Position numbers and translations under genes: made by a program
DNA from: Chromobotia macracanthus
Taxonomy: Eukaryota; Chordata; Actinopteri; Cypriniformes; Botiidae
NCBI GenBank assembly: GCA_036877525.1
Contig: JAZGTH010000067.1
Location: 1,408,501-1,472,500, forward strand
DNA: 64,000 nt
Direction of reading: 5' to 3'
Notes under the pieces: model-generated
What the model was told of the DNA's origin: nothing
What the model saw: only the letters and a program-made list of their open reading frames with translations
Database searches by the model: none
In this document: piece by piece, positions 28,001-41,000 of the stretch
Position numbering within the stretch: the stretch's first letter is position 1
Layout of the letters: each line of letters starts with the position of its first letter

Positions 28001-31000
28001 TTATTTGCACACAGTGTTTTCATTGTGCTTATGGTGTTTGGTTTATGCATGTGGAAGTTAAAGACAACTAATATAATGTGAGAATCAGCTTGCTGATTAG
28101 TGACTGAAAATCAAGGCTGACTCACAGGGAGGTTACAGGGTTTTCCATTCACTTTAACACAAAGGTTGGGTGGGAAATGGTCTTCCTGAGGACAACTTGT
28201 TTCTGATAAGCAAAACCTGAAAAATATGCATTGACATTCTGTCGGGAATGTGTGGGAAAGATTTCCAAGACTTTCTCAGAAACCAAAACAAAAGAAAACA
28301 GAGGTATGTTATCTTCACAAAACAATCAGAAACTAGACACAGCTAAATAAAACTTTATTTCACACTCACGATGTACCATCTGTAGTCATTACAATAACGG
28401 TGTAATAACTATATACCTGAACCTAACACTAAACCTACCCTTAACCCATACTTAGTCCATGTAGTTACCTATATATAAGAGCTCAGCCCTTAGCTGGCAA
28501 GTACACTGTACATGCTCATACTGTAAAATAAAGTAAAATAAAGTGTCGATCTTTTGGTTGTGGAATTGTTAGTGTTTTCATACCTCAGCTGTACTTGAAC
28601 TGTGAAGTCACATTTGGTCCCGGAGATGTCCCTATAGAGACGGGAGGGAGAAAAGGACTGTGTGTAGATAGAGTGTAGGAGAGAAAGACATACCAAACAA
28701 TCCGCTTGGGAATGTTTGATAGGCACTAGCGTTTTCTGTTAGCTCAAGAGAAAGACTTCTAACAACACAAGACTGACTGTTTAGCAGCGGTTTTAGGCTA
28801 AAGTTATTTGTTGAGCTCAGAATGAGTTGATGTCATTTAATATCCCTCCCCTGCACTTACATTGAACTGCTGATCTGTTGAACTTGCTGAGGTGTGAGCG
28901 CAAACGCGAAACATGTTTCCTGAAACCTCTGATTACTGTCTGAGGCTGTGAAACAAACAAAAAAACATTTTGTTCATTGAAGTTAGAGCGTTTTACTAAC
29001 ATCACACAACTGTAAAAGAATGTTCATAAGTGATCATAACAAGAGTCATTTTCATTGTGTGAATGCCTTTGTTAATATACTTTTAAACAGCATCTTAGCA
29101 GTGAATAGTGAATGGCCTAAGTGAACTTAGCAACATTATGTATTTCTGAGTTTTCATAAAGTTAGATTAACAGTAAAGCAACATCACAAATACATAGAAC
29201 TGCTGGTCTTACTCTCCAGAACCACTTTTTAAATGCTTGTGTAGTAAAGTTCAAAACAGAACTAAACAACAGAGGCAAAAATAATCTGGGGTTATATAAT
29301 CCAATCTCCTTAAACAACACAAGGGTTTCAGGAGCGAGGGAGAGGAGACAGATAAGAGGAAGATCTATGTGGAACTCAACAGATGCTCCACACCGCACAC
29401 ACTGATGGCTGAAGTCAATGAAAGTGACCTCTGACTGAAATGAGGTGCATTTTCTTCCGACTGACTACTTGAGTAGTCATGGAGACACAAATCTATTCCA
29501 AACTCTTCAGGAAAGAGTTCAACAGAGAAAAGCTGGCAGATGGTTCATCTTTACTCTAGAGGAAGGCAGTGAGACCATTCTTTGGACAAAACATCTCATA
29601 ACTGGCAACACTGGTTGCTCCTTCAACTCAAATAATTGAGTTCAAAATTCATCATTACATGGCCACTAAAGAGAATATTCAATGTGAGGGGCTTCAATTC
29701 AGTACAGGAGGAGGGCTGGTGAGATGCTTGGAAGCCACATGCATTGAAGATGTTGATTTTGCAGTGTCCTTTGTCCTACACTGAAAAAGCTGTTATTAAT
29801 TAGCCATTTACATTCTAATTGAACTCTGTGAGAGCACTTGAAACCTGGGAAATGAAACCTGAAATAAAGTAACTTGGCTCCGCACTCCACAATGAGCTAA
29901 TGAGCACACACACTTCCAGAGCCACACACTTCCAGAGCCACACACTTCCAGAGCCACACACTTCCAGAGCCACACACTTCCAGAGCCACACACTTCCAGA
30001 GCCACACACTTCCAGAGCCACACACTTCCAGAGCCACACACTTCCAGAGCCACACACTTCCAGAGCCACACACTTCCAGAGCCACACACTTCCAGAGCCA
30101 CACACTTCCAGAGCCACACACTTCCAGAGCCACACACTTCCAGAGCCACACACTTCCAGAGCCACACACTTCCAGAGCCACACACTTCCAGAGCCACACA
30201 CTTCCAGAGCCACACACTTCCAGAGCCACACACTTCCAGAGCCACACATGGAACCACGGCAACAGAGTTCAGCCTGAATGGTTCCAGACATTGATTCTGT
30301 GCTCTCATTTTTTAAGTTATGTCCCTTGAAGAAAAAAATTCTAGACATTGAACAGAACATCACAGAGGAGCAAAACAGAGCAGACTGCAGATCTAACAGG
30401 TCTGATCATCTCAAAAAAGTCATGAGCATGACATGTTAAAAAAAACTAACTGTTAAAGAGAGATACAGATGACGCTAGCAACATCAACTACATGGGTTCA
30501 ATTCCCATCTAACACATAAAAGATAAAACACATATCCTGAATGCGGTGGATAAAACTGTCTGTTAAAACATATGTTAAAGCAAGGCACCAGCTTCCACTC
30601 TGTGCAAAATGACATATCCCTTCCACTGAGTTTGTCCTTTAAGTTGTAGCATGAACAGCGTGATTAAATAAAGCTCGGCCCTTCTCCAGACTGATAAGCC
30701 ATCAATCACCTGAAGAGCACGTTACATCAGTGCGAGGGAGCTCGTATCACTCACCTAAACTGGTGGGCTTGATCAGCTCATCAAGAACATCATAGAAGGG
30801 AAGCCTCTGGAGTTTGACGTCTGGATGGACAGGGTGAAGGTTGGAGGGCAGGTGAGGCAGGCCCAGCTCATGCTTCGGCCCGAGCAGTGTGACAGGTAGA
30901 AGAGAGGGCGAGCCGTGCCGATCAAACCCCAGCTGGGTCAGGCCGGCGGGCAGCCCTGCGGGAGCCCCTCCAGAGGTGGTGTGTATGCCTGGGAGGGAGA

Positions 31001-34000
31001 GGTCTGTTGGGGACACCATCTTTGTGGGGAAGCGGCGGCGATAGAGCTCCTTGATCTTCATTTGCACAGCGGGGCTGCAGCCGGCTTTCAGCAGGTGCAG
31101 CGCTTTGGTCAAGAGTTCGTGCTTTCGTCCATGCTTGTTGCCACCGGCATATCCCAGAAGAACCTGAAGCTCTGAGACACGGAGGCTCATCACCATTTGC
31201 TGTGTTTATAATAAAAGAAAAGAAACAGCAGATAACTGATGTGCCTATCAACATGAATATTTACAACAATGAAAACCATTTTAATTAAGCTGCAGTTTCA
31301 AGAACTAACTAAAGACGAAGCGTTCATAATAAATAAAAAACAACAACAGAGTTTGTCATGTACTACTTACATGTTAGTCAACCTTACTTACATCAACATA
31401 AGTGTAATGTAAAATGAGTCTGTTTATCTGCCTTAATTTAGTTATTTAGTTCTAATTAATCTGCCTTAGCTGCGCCAACCAGGACTAAATTAACTTTAGA
31501 CAGTCTTGGACAAGGGCTTATAATTAACCAAGTCTAGTCATGCTGAAAATAAGACAGTGAGGATATAATCTGTTTTGCCAAATAAAACAGCTCATGTCAG
31601 GTTTTTAAGGAGGAAAAAAATGTTTGCACTGTGTTGGTGGATACTGTGTAATTTTCTTGCTTAGCTTGCAAAGCAGACATGTAATTGCCCTCATACGAAG
31701 TCATGTGATCATGTGCGTGTAAACAGTAACTCCATGTGTGGGATCAAAAGCACTTCTTACAGTGTGCAGAACTGCAGACTTCACCTCCCAGATCATAATC
31801 CTGATATTCAGGGAATATACGCCCGTGTTGGTGGCAGCCAGCATTTGGATTGTATTAAATCAAAGGGCAGAGAAAAAGATGAAGAGATAGTGGGGGAGGG
31901 AAGATCAGGTCTGAGCCTGGACCAATGAGCGTTCATAACAAAAGCTCCAGAGAAAACAAGAGAACCACAGAGCAGGGAATCAGATTTCTCCAGCTCAGAG
32001 GGACTGCAGTCCCCTCCCCACTGTACTGCCAAATACCAACTGGACTGTTCATACAAACACTCTTTATTCATTCTAAACACACTCATGCTGCCCAATGTCT
32101 CCTCAGATGATGAGAACTCTCTCTCTCTTACACTATTACAGTGAGGAACGCCCTCCAAAGTAATCCAGGAGGAGACTTGAGGTAGCCCATAAATTTGGGG
32201 GTTTGAGAAGAACTCATGAACCCAGAAGGCTTAATGAATACTACATCTCTACTCAGTTGGGAGTATATGATCAAGAGAAAAATCTTATCTGAAAGCACAG
32301 CGTTTTTTCAAACATCAGTATGGTTTAAAATAGGATCTGTTTCCTAAACTAATTTCGTGTCTTCTGAATGAAAATGAACCTTTTACAGTTTGGAGGAAAC
32401 AAAACTGCTCAAGAGTTTAAGTTCCAGGTCAGCTGACCCTGCAGCCAGCAGATGGAGGAGGATGAAGACAGAGCTTGAGCAAACACTCCCAAATGTAAGG
32501 GTTGTTAAGATAAGCTTATCATCCTCCTGAGGGCCATACAAGCCTGTGAAGATAAAGGAATAAGAAGTGGACCATGAGCTGTGCAAAGTTCTCTCTTCTG
32601 TGTAAGCAAGCAGGAACTTAATGTGATTCTAACCTCAAACTTCATGAGTGTCAACAGCTAAAACCTGCTCTCAATGTTACTAACATGGACAATAGACACT
32701 TGATTCTTTTAAAATGCCTTGGACATTTTCTCAAAACTGTTCATGCAAACACATGACACACACACAAAGAGCAAATATATTTCTAAAAACAGTCACTAGT
32801 CCAGCCCTATTTTCACTTTCTGTACGTCAGCTTAATGCAGGCTGCAGAAACACAACAGATGATGAACAGAGAGCCTCCTAAAAACACAGTAACAGAGTTT
32901 TATATCAAGAAGATATAACAAAATTCAACATGGTTGGTCGGGATTACACTGATAAGGAGAATGAATGAATTTAAATGAAGTTCAATCTGCCAAAACCCTC
33001 ATGCAGAGCAAACTCAGAAAATTTATATCAGACTAACTATGAAAATATTATAACTACATTATATCATATACATTTTAATGTAAACGACAACTGTCACAAC
33101 ATTATTTTTTAGATGTAAATAGGCCTGCAAATTTATAACATCCAGTGTTCTGATGATATTTAAAGGCTGTTTTAATAGCAATCAATAGGTTAGGGTGTAC
33201 TCACACCAAAAGTGAAGCGAAAAATGAATCACAGACGAAAAGCCCATTCACATCAATAGTGAAATGAATCACAGTCAAAAGGTCTATTCACTTCCCTATT
33301 CACTAGCCCTCTGGACATCGTTTATTTTAAGAGAATATCCATTCTGACATAATAAACTTCAAGTGCTTTAATGCAAGATAAAACCCATCTTACAATACAG
33401 ATATCACTTGCTTTAAAGCAAAAGAAATCCATCTGACATAAAAATACCCACTGCCCTGCTGCACGGGAGCAAACTCATGAGTGAAAGACTTCAAGACAAA
33501 ACCAAACTGCATCTGCAACTCAATGTTATATTTCTGAAAGGATATTAAAGAAAAACAGTCTGACGACAAATTATTTCATTGAGAAGAGCCTGGATTGTGA
33601 AATATGTCTATATGATAAACAGTCTGACAGATGGCACCGATAAATAAACCTTAAAGGAAATTTACTACAGAGCTGGAGTCAGTTATTACACTGTGATGAA
33701 AGATAAAGATTGTTTTTGCCTGAATAATCTACACCAATGAAATGTTTAGAACAAGAATGCGTGTTTAAGTAAAGAGTGTCAGAATGTGCTTTCATCATGT
33801 TAACCTCAAGCACTCAGAAAGCATGACCGCCGGTTCTGTTTTACAGTCTGAACTCACGTTCAGATGCAGAACATTCTACCACCTCAAAGCTTTTTTTAAC
33901 AACTGCTTCAATATAAAACATGTTTACTGATTTACATTATTGCTTATCATAAGAGTTAATTCACTTATGATAAAGAGAGACAGTCTGCATATAGCTACAC

Positions 34001-35912
34001 AGGAGGAAGCGCTGCTCTGAAAACATGTCATTCTGGAAATTCCATACCGCAAGCTTTCTCTCTGCAGAACCCACAACTAAGTTAACACTCGGTCAAAAAG
34101 TACATTAAATAAGTTCATCCACCTAACTGAACACCTACACAACTACACAGTAGTTTCTGTTATGTTTTTGACACTGTGAGTTTAAGGTACTGTACTCTAC
34201 ATTTTTATTGTTGTGGCCTACTGGTTAAAGAGTCAAATATGTAACCAGAAGGTTGTCGGTTTGATTCTCAATGCTGGCAGGAAAGAACTGAGGTGCTCTT
34301 AAGCAAAGGTATCTTACCCCTGAATGCTCTCTGGTTGCCGCAGTGTTGCTCTGGGTGTGTTGACAGTTTGCAGTGTTTTCACAATTCACTACTCCAATGT
34401 GTGTACACTAACTGGATGGGTAAATGCAGAGGACAAATTCTGAGTATGCCTCACCAGACATGGCCTGCACATCACTTCACATCTTTTTAGATTTCAACTT
34501 CACACAAAACTGGAAAGATGCTACTTGTCAGAAGACGAGAGCTGGCAGTTGGTTGCTGATCCTTGCAGCTGTCTGAACACCCAATATGACAAGCTGGTAC
34601 ACTTCTTATATTACATTCACTTATTATATTACATTTATTTTATATTCAATTCACACTCTAAATGAATTCTGTTTAGTCTAACACATTGCTAATACATCTG
34701 CAGCTTTTTATAGCAAATGTTTATCATTTTCTCTTATAATAGAAGATTTTTATTCCAACACAATGTTTGGCTCACAATTTGTGCCCTTTAAAACAGAAAA
34801 ATGCCCTCTCTTTATTGCTTACATTTACATGTTACACCACACCAATCTTTTATTGTAATAAACTTCAGCTATCACACTGTTTTGCCCTCTGGTTTTTACT
34901 GCCAATGAGAGTAGCATGATAGACTATGTTATGCCCCAATAGAGAATGAAAATCACAATGAAAAGCGGTTTAATTATCCCTGGCAATGATAATAATGATG
35001 TTGTGATTTAAAAGGAAAAACCATAGATAATCAAAACATTCACACCAATAAATCAACCCAAACAGCAATGACAGAAGCCAACAAGACGTCTGTGTCTCAA
35101 AAGAGCTTCATTAAAGTTCATTAAAAGTGAGGTGAGCATCGTCACATCAAATTATTCCAAATACATCTCCCATGTTAAATGCACAGCTACACAAACATAA
35201 GTCCAAAAACACATTTAATGACTTAATCCTGGAGCTAAGCATCTGCTGTGACAGTATAATCAACAACTGAAAGAAGCTGCATCTGCTGAAATCACAGAGT
35301 CCTGAACAGCAGCTATGTCTTAACATTTACTCAACATTACAAACACAAGCAGCGTTTTTGACAATGTGGGCATGAGCTAAAGCTTATAAGATGTAATAAA
35401 TGCTGTCTAGACAGGCCAGTTATCGGGTTGTAAGACTGAACTGCTGTCTGTATGAATAAAACCAGCAGAATAACAGCAGTCTTGACTGTCAGAACAGCGA
35501 ACCTTCAGTCTGTTAGCAGCCCACACACCACCCACATACTGCTGTACAGCGACACGGACGCCTTCAACGATCTGTGCATCACTTCATCTCCACATTTACA
35601 CGTCAGAAGAGGCCAGAACTGCACTAATATTCACTCTGAGCGTGAGGAGTGATCATGACACCCCTGCACACAGACAGCTGTGCGGTTAGCTGGTAGCTAG
35701 CTGGCTCCATCACAACAATAACAGTGCTTCCTCAAACGGACTCGAAACTGCTCGCAGAACGCTTTCAGATCACATACAGCACACAGGCTCGCTTACCACC
35801 CTTCAGGTGATTACATCGGACACACAACACGACCAAAACAAGCTTGTATAAAGGCTGTATTGAGAGTAATCTGCGGGCTACACTTTACCTTCAATTCCGC
35901 ACTCTCCGCCAT
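25038..35912 (-). CDS. pias1: PIAS1 SUMO E3 ligase, 14 coding exons, 650 aa
   Basis: Coding exons: 35912-35889, 31199-30755, 28945-28861, 28631-28584, 28216-28126, 27925-27791, 27679-27574, 27258-27185, 26962-26802, 26644-26514, 26393-26213, 25844-25705, 25544-25504, 25328-25038. Phases close to 1953 nt; I recall human PIAS1 as 651 aa. Domains: SAP DNA-binding domain with the LQVLL motif (about 10-45); PINIT domain (about 125-290); SP-RING (about 320-400) with C351, H353, C374 and C377 visible, which binds the SUMO E2; SUMO-interacting motif VEVIDLTLD (455-463) followed by an acidic run; a short Ala run and Ser-rich C-terminus ending SIPDVISLD. Known role: nuclear SUMO ligase and coregulator of STAT1, p53 and nuclear receptors. 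PIAS1 is preferred over PIAS2-4 because of the C-terminal tail and the skor1 neighbour. Intron 1 is 4.7 kb. Confidence 0.97.
27345..27415 (+). mobile_element. tRNA-derived SINE head fragment in pias1 intron
   Basis: An A-box TAGCTCAACTGG (27348-27359) and a B-box-like GGTTCAGAG (27392-27400) are spaced as in a tRNA promoter. The sequence follows the common cyprinid element starting CTGTAGCTCAACTGGTAGAG. Only about 70 bases are clear. It sits in the intron between exons 7 and 8. Confidence 0.55.
28385..28480. mobile_element. Probable fragment of a cyprinid interspersed repeat
   Basis: The stretch contains AACCTAACACTAAACCTACC followed by CTTAACCCATACTTAG, the sort of decayed CCTAAC-rich tract found in common cyprinid DNA transposons. 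It lies between pias1 exons 4 and 5. Boundaries are approximate and the family is unassigned. Confidence 0.35.
29909..30247. repeat. 16-bp minisatellite, about 21 near-identical copies
   Basis: The unit CACACACTTCCAGAGC repeats about 21 times with no visible variation, in the intron between pias1 exons 2 and 3. Because 16 is not a multiple of 3 and the unit lacks stops, several frames on both strands stay open across it, giving artefactual 120-180-codon frames with a 16-residue period. Its uniformity suggests very recent expansion or imperfect assembly. Confidence 0.97.
30468..30545 (+). mobile_element. tRNA-derived SINE tail fragment in pias1 intron
   Basis: GACGCTAGCAACATCAAC leads into a B-box GGTTCAATTCC (30495-30505) and then the tail ACATATCCTGAATGC. 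This is the body of the same cyprinid tRNA-like SINE whose head is at 27345. The 5' portion is missing or too decayed to see. Confidence 0.5.
34214..34490 (+). mobile_element. tRNA-derived SINE, near full length, in pias1 intron 1
   Basis: A-box TGGCCTACTGG (34214-34224) and B-box GGTTTGATTC (34258-34267) have tRNA-like spacing. The body keeps hallmark segments: GAGGTGCTCTTAAGCAAAGG, CTCTGGGTGTGT, GGATGGGTAAATGCAGAGGA and CTGAGTATG. It ends near a T-rich tail. A fish SINE with several percent divergence; it contributes the open frame at 34293-34490, which is not a gene. Confidence 0.75.
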
Positions 35913-35990
35913 CTTGTTTCTCTGGCGCAGGCGTGCTGGGGCGCTCGTCACGTGACCAGAACGCGCGCGTCTTCAAATGTTGAGAAGTGA
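35889..35990 (-). promoter_or_regulatory. pias1: pias1 start region with TISU/YY1-type element
   Basis: On the minus strand the start codon lies in CAAGATGGCGGA, matching 11 of 12 positions of the TISU element (SAASATGGCGGC), which is also a YY1 site and in other vertebrate genes directs initiation from very short 5' leaders. Just upstream are a CACGTGAC E-box (35949-35956) and a CG-alternating run, GCGCGCG. Together these suggest a TATA-less housekeeping promoter; the short leader is inferred. Confidence 0.55.
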
Positions 35991-38032
35991 TGGATTAATT
36001 AATTAATGCACCATTAAAAGGATTCATTAAACACAATGAATGTGTTTAACTTCCCTACATAAATGTGTATGCTGCATTGTTCTGGTGATCTAAATTACAG
36101 AGTTGTTTAGTTATGTTGTTTAGTTTCACAGTGAGGAAGTTAATGCTGCTGAAGGACTCGACACAGCATTTATTATTTTAATAACGGGAGCAGGTCAGTT
36201 TAAGTAGCTTTAATGAAGGTATATAAACTTCGTCCAAAAATGTTTGCATGTAAATTTATGTAATAGTTAATAACGTCGCAGTGTTGTGCACTGACTGGCG
36301 TGTCCAATAGATGGCGGACTCACACTTTTCATTACAGCGTCCTCACTAAACCTCTGGAGTCATTTAGTCTAATGTGATTGAGGTCAGAGTCATTGTGTTT
36401 ACCACAAAGTTGTATTTCAACTGAGGAATGAACTGCACAGCTGCAAGCTCTGAGATTACCAAAGGATAAGACATATGAAAATGATATAACCCTTTATAAA
36501 TATCTGATACACCTAGTTGGCCATAGTAATCATTAGTTTCTTTTTAATTGTTGCCATAGATCTTTATTAAGCACTTAAAAATCACAAGCTCCTCCTCTTC
36601 CCTTGTGATGTCGGTGAAGTAGCCAGTCTTCTGTGAAATCTGTATGGCTAAGAGGCCCACAAGAACCGAACCATAGTGACAGCTCACAATAAGTAATCAT
36701 TCTTTAACTATGAGATTAGAAAGTAACAAAACATGGAGATTAAACAATACTTTCACACTCAACGGTGCAAATCACAGCAGATATACAAATTTATCTTGTG
36801 ACTTACAGTCTAAATCTAACACCAAGCAACTAATGGAGCTGGCAGATCTAAAGCTGCAATGGCTTTGAACACATACATGTAAACACATTATTATTGGCCT
36901 TTATGTGACAGATTCTCAGAGCATTCTCAACTATCTTTAATGCTGCTTATATGTAAAGTCAGCAAAAAATAGGAAGAAAACTCTCCCTGAATGAAATGCT
37001 TCAATTTGGCTTTTTCGGCATTAGTAAACACTTTCAATGCATTCCTGACATGAGCCAGAACCCAGTCAAATATCAGCTGCTGTACAGATATTGTGTCTAA
37101 AATTAATAACTAAATGACTTGACACCATGACACCAGTAAATGTCCTTAAGATGAATAACTGTTGATTATATAATAACAGCTCTTGGTAAATTTATTACAA
37201 CTCATCAACGAAGCAAATATAAAGGTCTAATAAAACTATAGAGTAAGGGATGAGAGTCATAAATTCATCACGTCAGTATGTATCTATCATATGTAAACTC
37301 CAGTAAAAGGAGCATATAGATGATGAAGCTGGTCTTTGTGCTGTATACACCTGAACTGCAGAATATATATACAGTAGTGTATCACTCCTATCTCCACAGT
37401 GAAAATATCATACTGTTATATGATTGTGAATAGGATTTTGTTGCCCATGTCCCATGTAAACATTCAAAAGTATTGAATTTGTCTGTTGTGCTGGGGGACA
37501 CCTGCAGGAACACACTGTATCTCTGGACTGTATCCTCTGGAGGCGGGATTACATTGGAGAGAGTGTGTCTTATTGCCATAGAAACAGACAAACTAATGAC
37601 TCTCCAACAAGATCATTTAATCCACATTTCAGGACTTAAGAATGTCAGTTTAAAGTGCTTTACATCAATATTATACAATTTATACACAAGAATAAACAAC
37701 CAACATGGAAATGGAATAAATAAAAAACAAAAACATTCATTATTGTAGCATCTAATGAATAACACATCCTAACATTTCACTAACAAAAGAGTATCACAGG
37801 ATACATAACAAATATATGCATTACACATAGCCGTTCAATACCAGTGATTTCTACGGCTGATGATATAAATAACAGTGGAATGCGATTTTTATAATGCAAT
37901 TTTCTAGAACTGTATATAAATTATACAGTGAGTCTAAAAACAGTCAAATGAAAATGACTTGATAAACAGTGTAAGAACTAAGATACAGCAGTGTTTGTAA
38001 AGAACGCTCATGTTCTGAATGGATGATGAGCA
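35991..38032. other. Gap between pias1 and skor1; includes skor1 3' UTR
   Basis: Contains skor1 3' UTR and the pias1 upstream region. Minus-strand AATAAA signals occur at 37191-37196 and 36563-36568, either of which could end skor1. No coding exon is recognised on either strand. Confidence 0.5.
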
Positions 38033-41000
38033 TCACGGAGGCAGAAGAGGCGATTTGAAGGTGCAGCTCCCAGCGCAGGGATGAGGGTTCAACATCTTAC
38101 ATGAGAAATGGTGGAGTGCGTCGTGAGCTTCTAGGAAAAAGTGGATGAATCGTTTAAAACAAACATGAACATTTGTGTTGCTGTGTGTTTGGGGTGCTGG
38201 GCAGAGAGTGAGAGAAATGTGTTCTAGGACAATAAAAGCTTCAGTGAATAGTGCACTACATTACAGCTCATTCTGGCTGTACAAATACATTTCTTTGTGG
38301 TTCCCTGAGAAATGTTTTGAGTCCTTGAGATTCTCTGGAATGCTGACATTTGATTGCCTTTGCTAGAATCAATTTTCCTCTAACTTCTGCTGAATAGCAT
38401 AACAAGATGTTCTCTCATAGTTCAACTCTCTGCAGAAAGAGCAGGAGAGAAAGGATATTGCAGTTGTGAAAGGCTACTTTTTTCTTTTAATTGACACATT
38501 TTAAAACTGTTCACAGTTTTCTGAATTGGCTTTTCTGGGATCCACTTCTGAAGCTTATGAAATCTCCTTTACAGCTCAGTGCCATATAAAAGAATCATGA
38601 GGACTGAACAATTATTTTTTAGGAAGACAACAGAAGGATTTATAGGTGTGTGAGCAGTTCTGCTGGATCAGATGTTTTAGTGAGTGCAGTTTCACTGAAT
38701 GACGTCTGGAAGCTGTTATTAGAAGCTGAAAACCCACCTTGAACAATCTGGAGTTGCTGTACCATCTCCTCTCTGTATGACAGTTCCCTTTTCATTTGGT
38801 CTTGAAAACTATCTAAGAAGAAAACACGAAGTAAATCAAATATTTGAGTATATCATGAGTAAGGATTATCTACAGCATTTTTCATGTATACTATATAATC
38901 ATTTAGACTCTAATTCTCTAATTTTACATATTTATTACATTTCGATTAAAAGCACTGAAACTATTTATTATGTGTATGTGACACTGTGCTTTATAGTGTA
39001 AAATATTCCAAACAGTAAAAATTAAGTAAATTATGCAGTCTATAGTATCGTAACATCTGTTGAGATAATTGTTTTGACTGCAGGAATCAATTCTTTTAGC
39101 ACGTTTTGTTTAAAATTATTGTATTGCTTAATTTACTCCCAAGCTTCAGTGTTTTGGTTCTGTTGCAGTATTTTTCTGATTTTCGTCAGTTTTAAAAGAC
39201 TGTTTTCTTCTAATGAAAATGAGCCTCATATGATGTTTTACTGGAATGTGAGCAGTAGTACTTTGGTCACATCATTGTATGATTCATTCATTTGTCAGTG
39301 AAATGTAAAGCCCTTTTTGTGAGTGTCTCAGCTACTGAGCTTTGCAGCTTCAAGACTCACTCCTGGTTGAACTGATTGACAAAATAATTAAATACTTACT
39401 TGTGAGGTTTTTAATGCAAACCTAGCTACTTTAGTGTCAGGCAGAGCATTTGAAAGGCTTTTGTATTCTTTTTACATACTAATTAAAAGACTAATATACT
39501 GACAACATATCAAACATTTATGCATAACACGAAAACCTACTTTTTAGATTCTGAAACTCACGTTCCAGCTTTTTTCTTAGCTCGACCTGTTCCACAAGTT
39601 GTTTTTGCAATTCCTCTGTTAACAAAAATAAAAAGGCAGATCATCAAAATGTTTTAAAATACCTTCAAAAATAAAGTTATAGTGAAATGCTTTAGCTGCT
39701 TGGTTACAATCAAGGGGATATAAATGTTTAAACAAAAAGATTAATGTAAATTTTTGTAATTTTGTTCTTTCAGAAAAATGTAAATATTGCCCTGCAAAAT
39801 ATCAATTTACACCAATCATCCTGTTGAAGTGTTTACATTATAATATATTGTGTATAGTAGTAGAAGCTGGTTTTCAACATCATATAATGTGATGCAAATG
39901 TTTTAAATAAACATTAAATGAGCATATCATCATCGAGCGGATCTTAAATGTGCAGAAGATGCTGGAAAAGAAGAATTTGCAGGACCTGGAGGATTTTTCC
40001 CCACAGTGGACAGCTTAACATTTAGAACAAAGCTACTATTATGAAACACAGAAAGTCATTGATTATTGAGGAAGCCACACATCACACACACACCATAAGC
40101 AGCAGGTGCTGGAAACCCTTGAACAGGATTATTTTGTGTAATTTATTTTGTCTTGTGGAATTTCATACATTATATTATGATGGACACCATCTTATATAGA
40201 CCTGTATACAGCTTTCCAGCATGCCCATTAACCCTCTCTGGTGAGTCGCTTTCTACATCTTCTGGTTGTGACTAACACAAATAAGGAAAAACACTCAGTA
40301 CTCAGTAAAAGAGTGAACTACCTTTGGCCATGTTCTGTATGTCTTTGTCAATGAAAGATGCCCTGCTGTTGGTGTCTTTGCGCACTGCTTCCTCATCTGC
40401 ACACACAACAAACCCAGCATGAAGAACATCAACAGATCTTTGCTGAATTCTGCTCTCTGCGGTGAACGGGACACACCATCACTGGCTTTCTTCAGGCGCT
40501 CTTCAGAGACGTTGGCTTGGTCCTGGTGAATTGTGGGCTCCATCTCCTCCACAGTAGAGGAAGGCTCTTCTTCATACACGTCTTTAACTATAATCAAATG
40601 CATTGGTCAAATGTATTGACAAGCAATAAAAATCTGTGCGGATGAAAACGAGCTTACCATCCCACTGAGCTGATTCGCGCTGGTAAGTGCCAGTGGATCC
40701 CAAACAAGAGGCGCTCATCTGAAGCGCGTGCTCGCCTCTTTCACGCGCGTGCACCTGTTAAAAACCAGCAAAACAACAAGCAAAGAGTTATTTGCGATTA
40801 TTATTTCCATTGTTTTACCTGTTACAGATGTATAAGCCCTCTCGACACTTTAGAGGGTCTATTTGATTGATTTCATTACATTCGATAAGAAACATCCCAT
40901 GTTTCAATCTAATGACTGCAAAGAACCGAAATGATGAAAAGAAACATAAAACCAAATCCGCAGAATAAACCAGAAGATTTTTACAACCAACGAAACAATC

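Noticed and set aside
29808..30363. Overlapping frames of 121-182 codons on both strands with a 16-residue period
   Set aside because: They are produced entirely by the stop-free 16-bp tandem array inside a pias1 intron.
36308..36348. Plus-strand AGATGGCGGAC start-like context 400 bp upstream of pias1
   Set aside because: The frame ends after 12 codons and no donor follows; not enough for a divergent gene.
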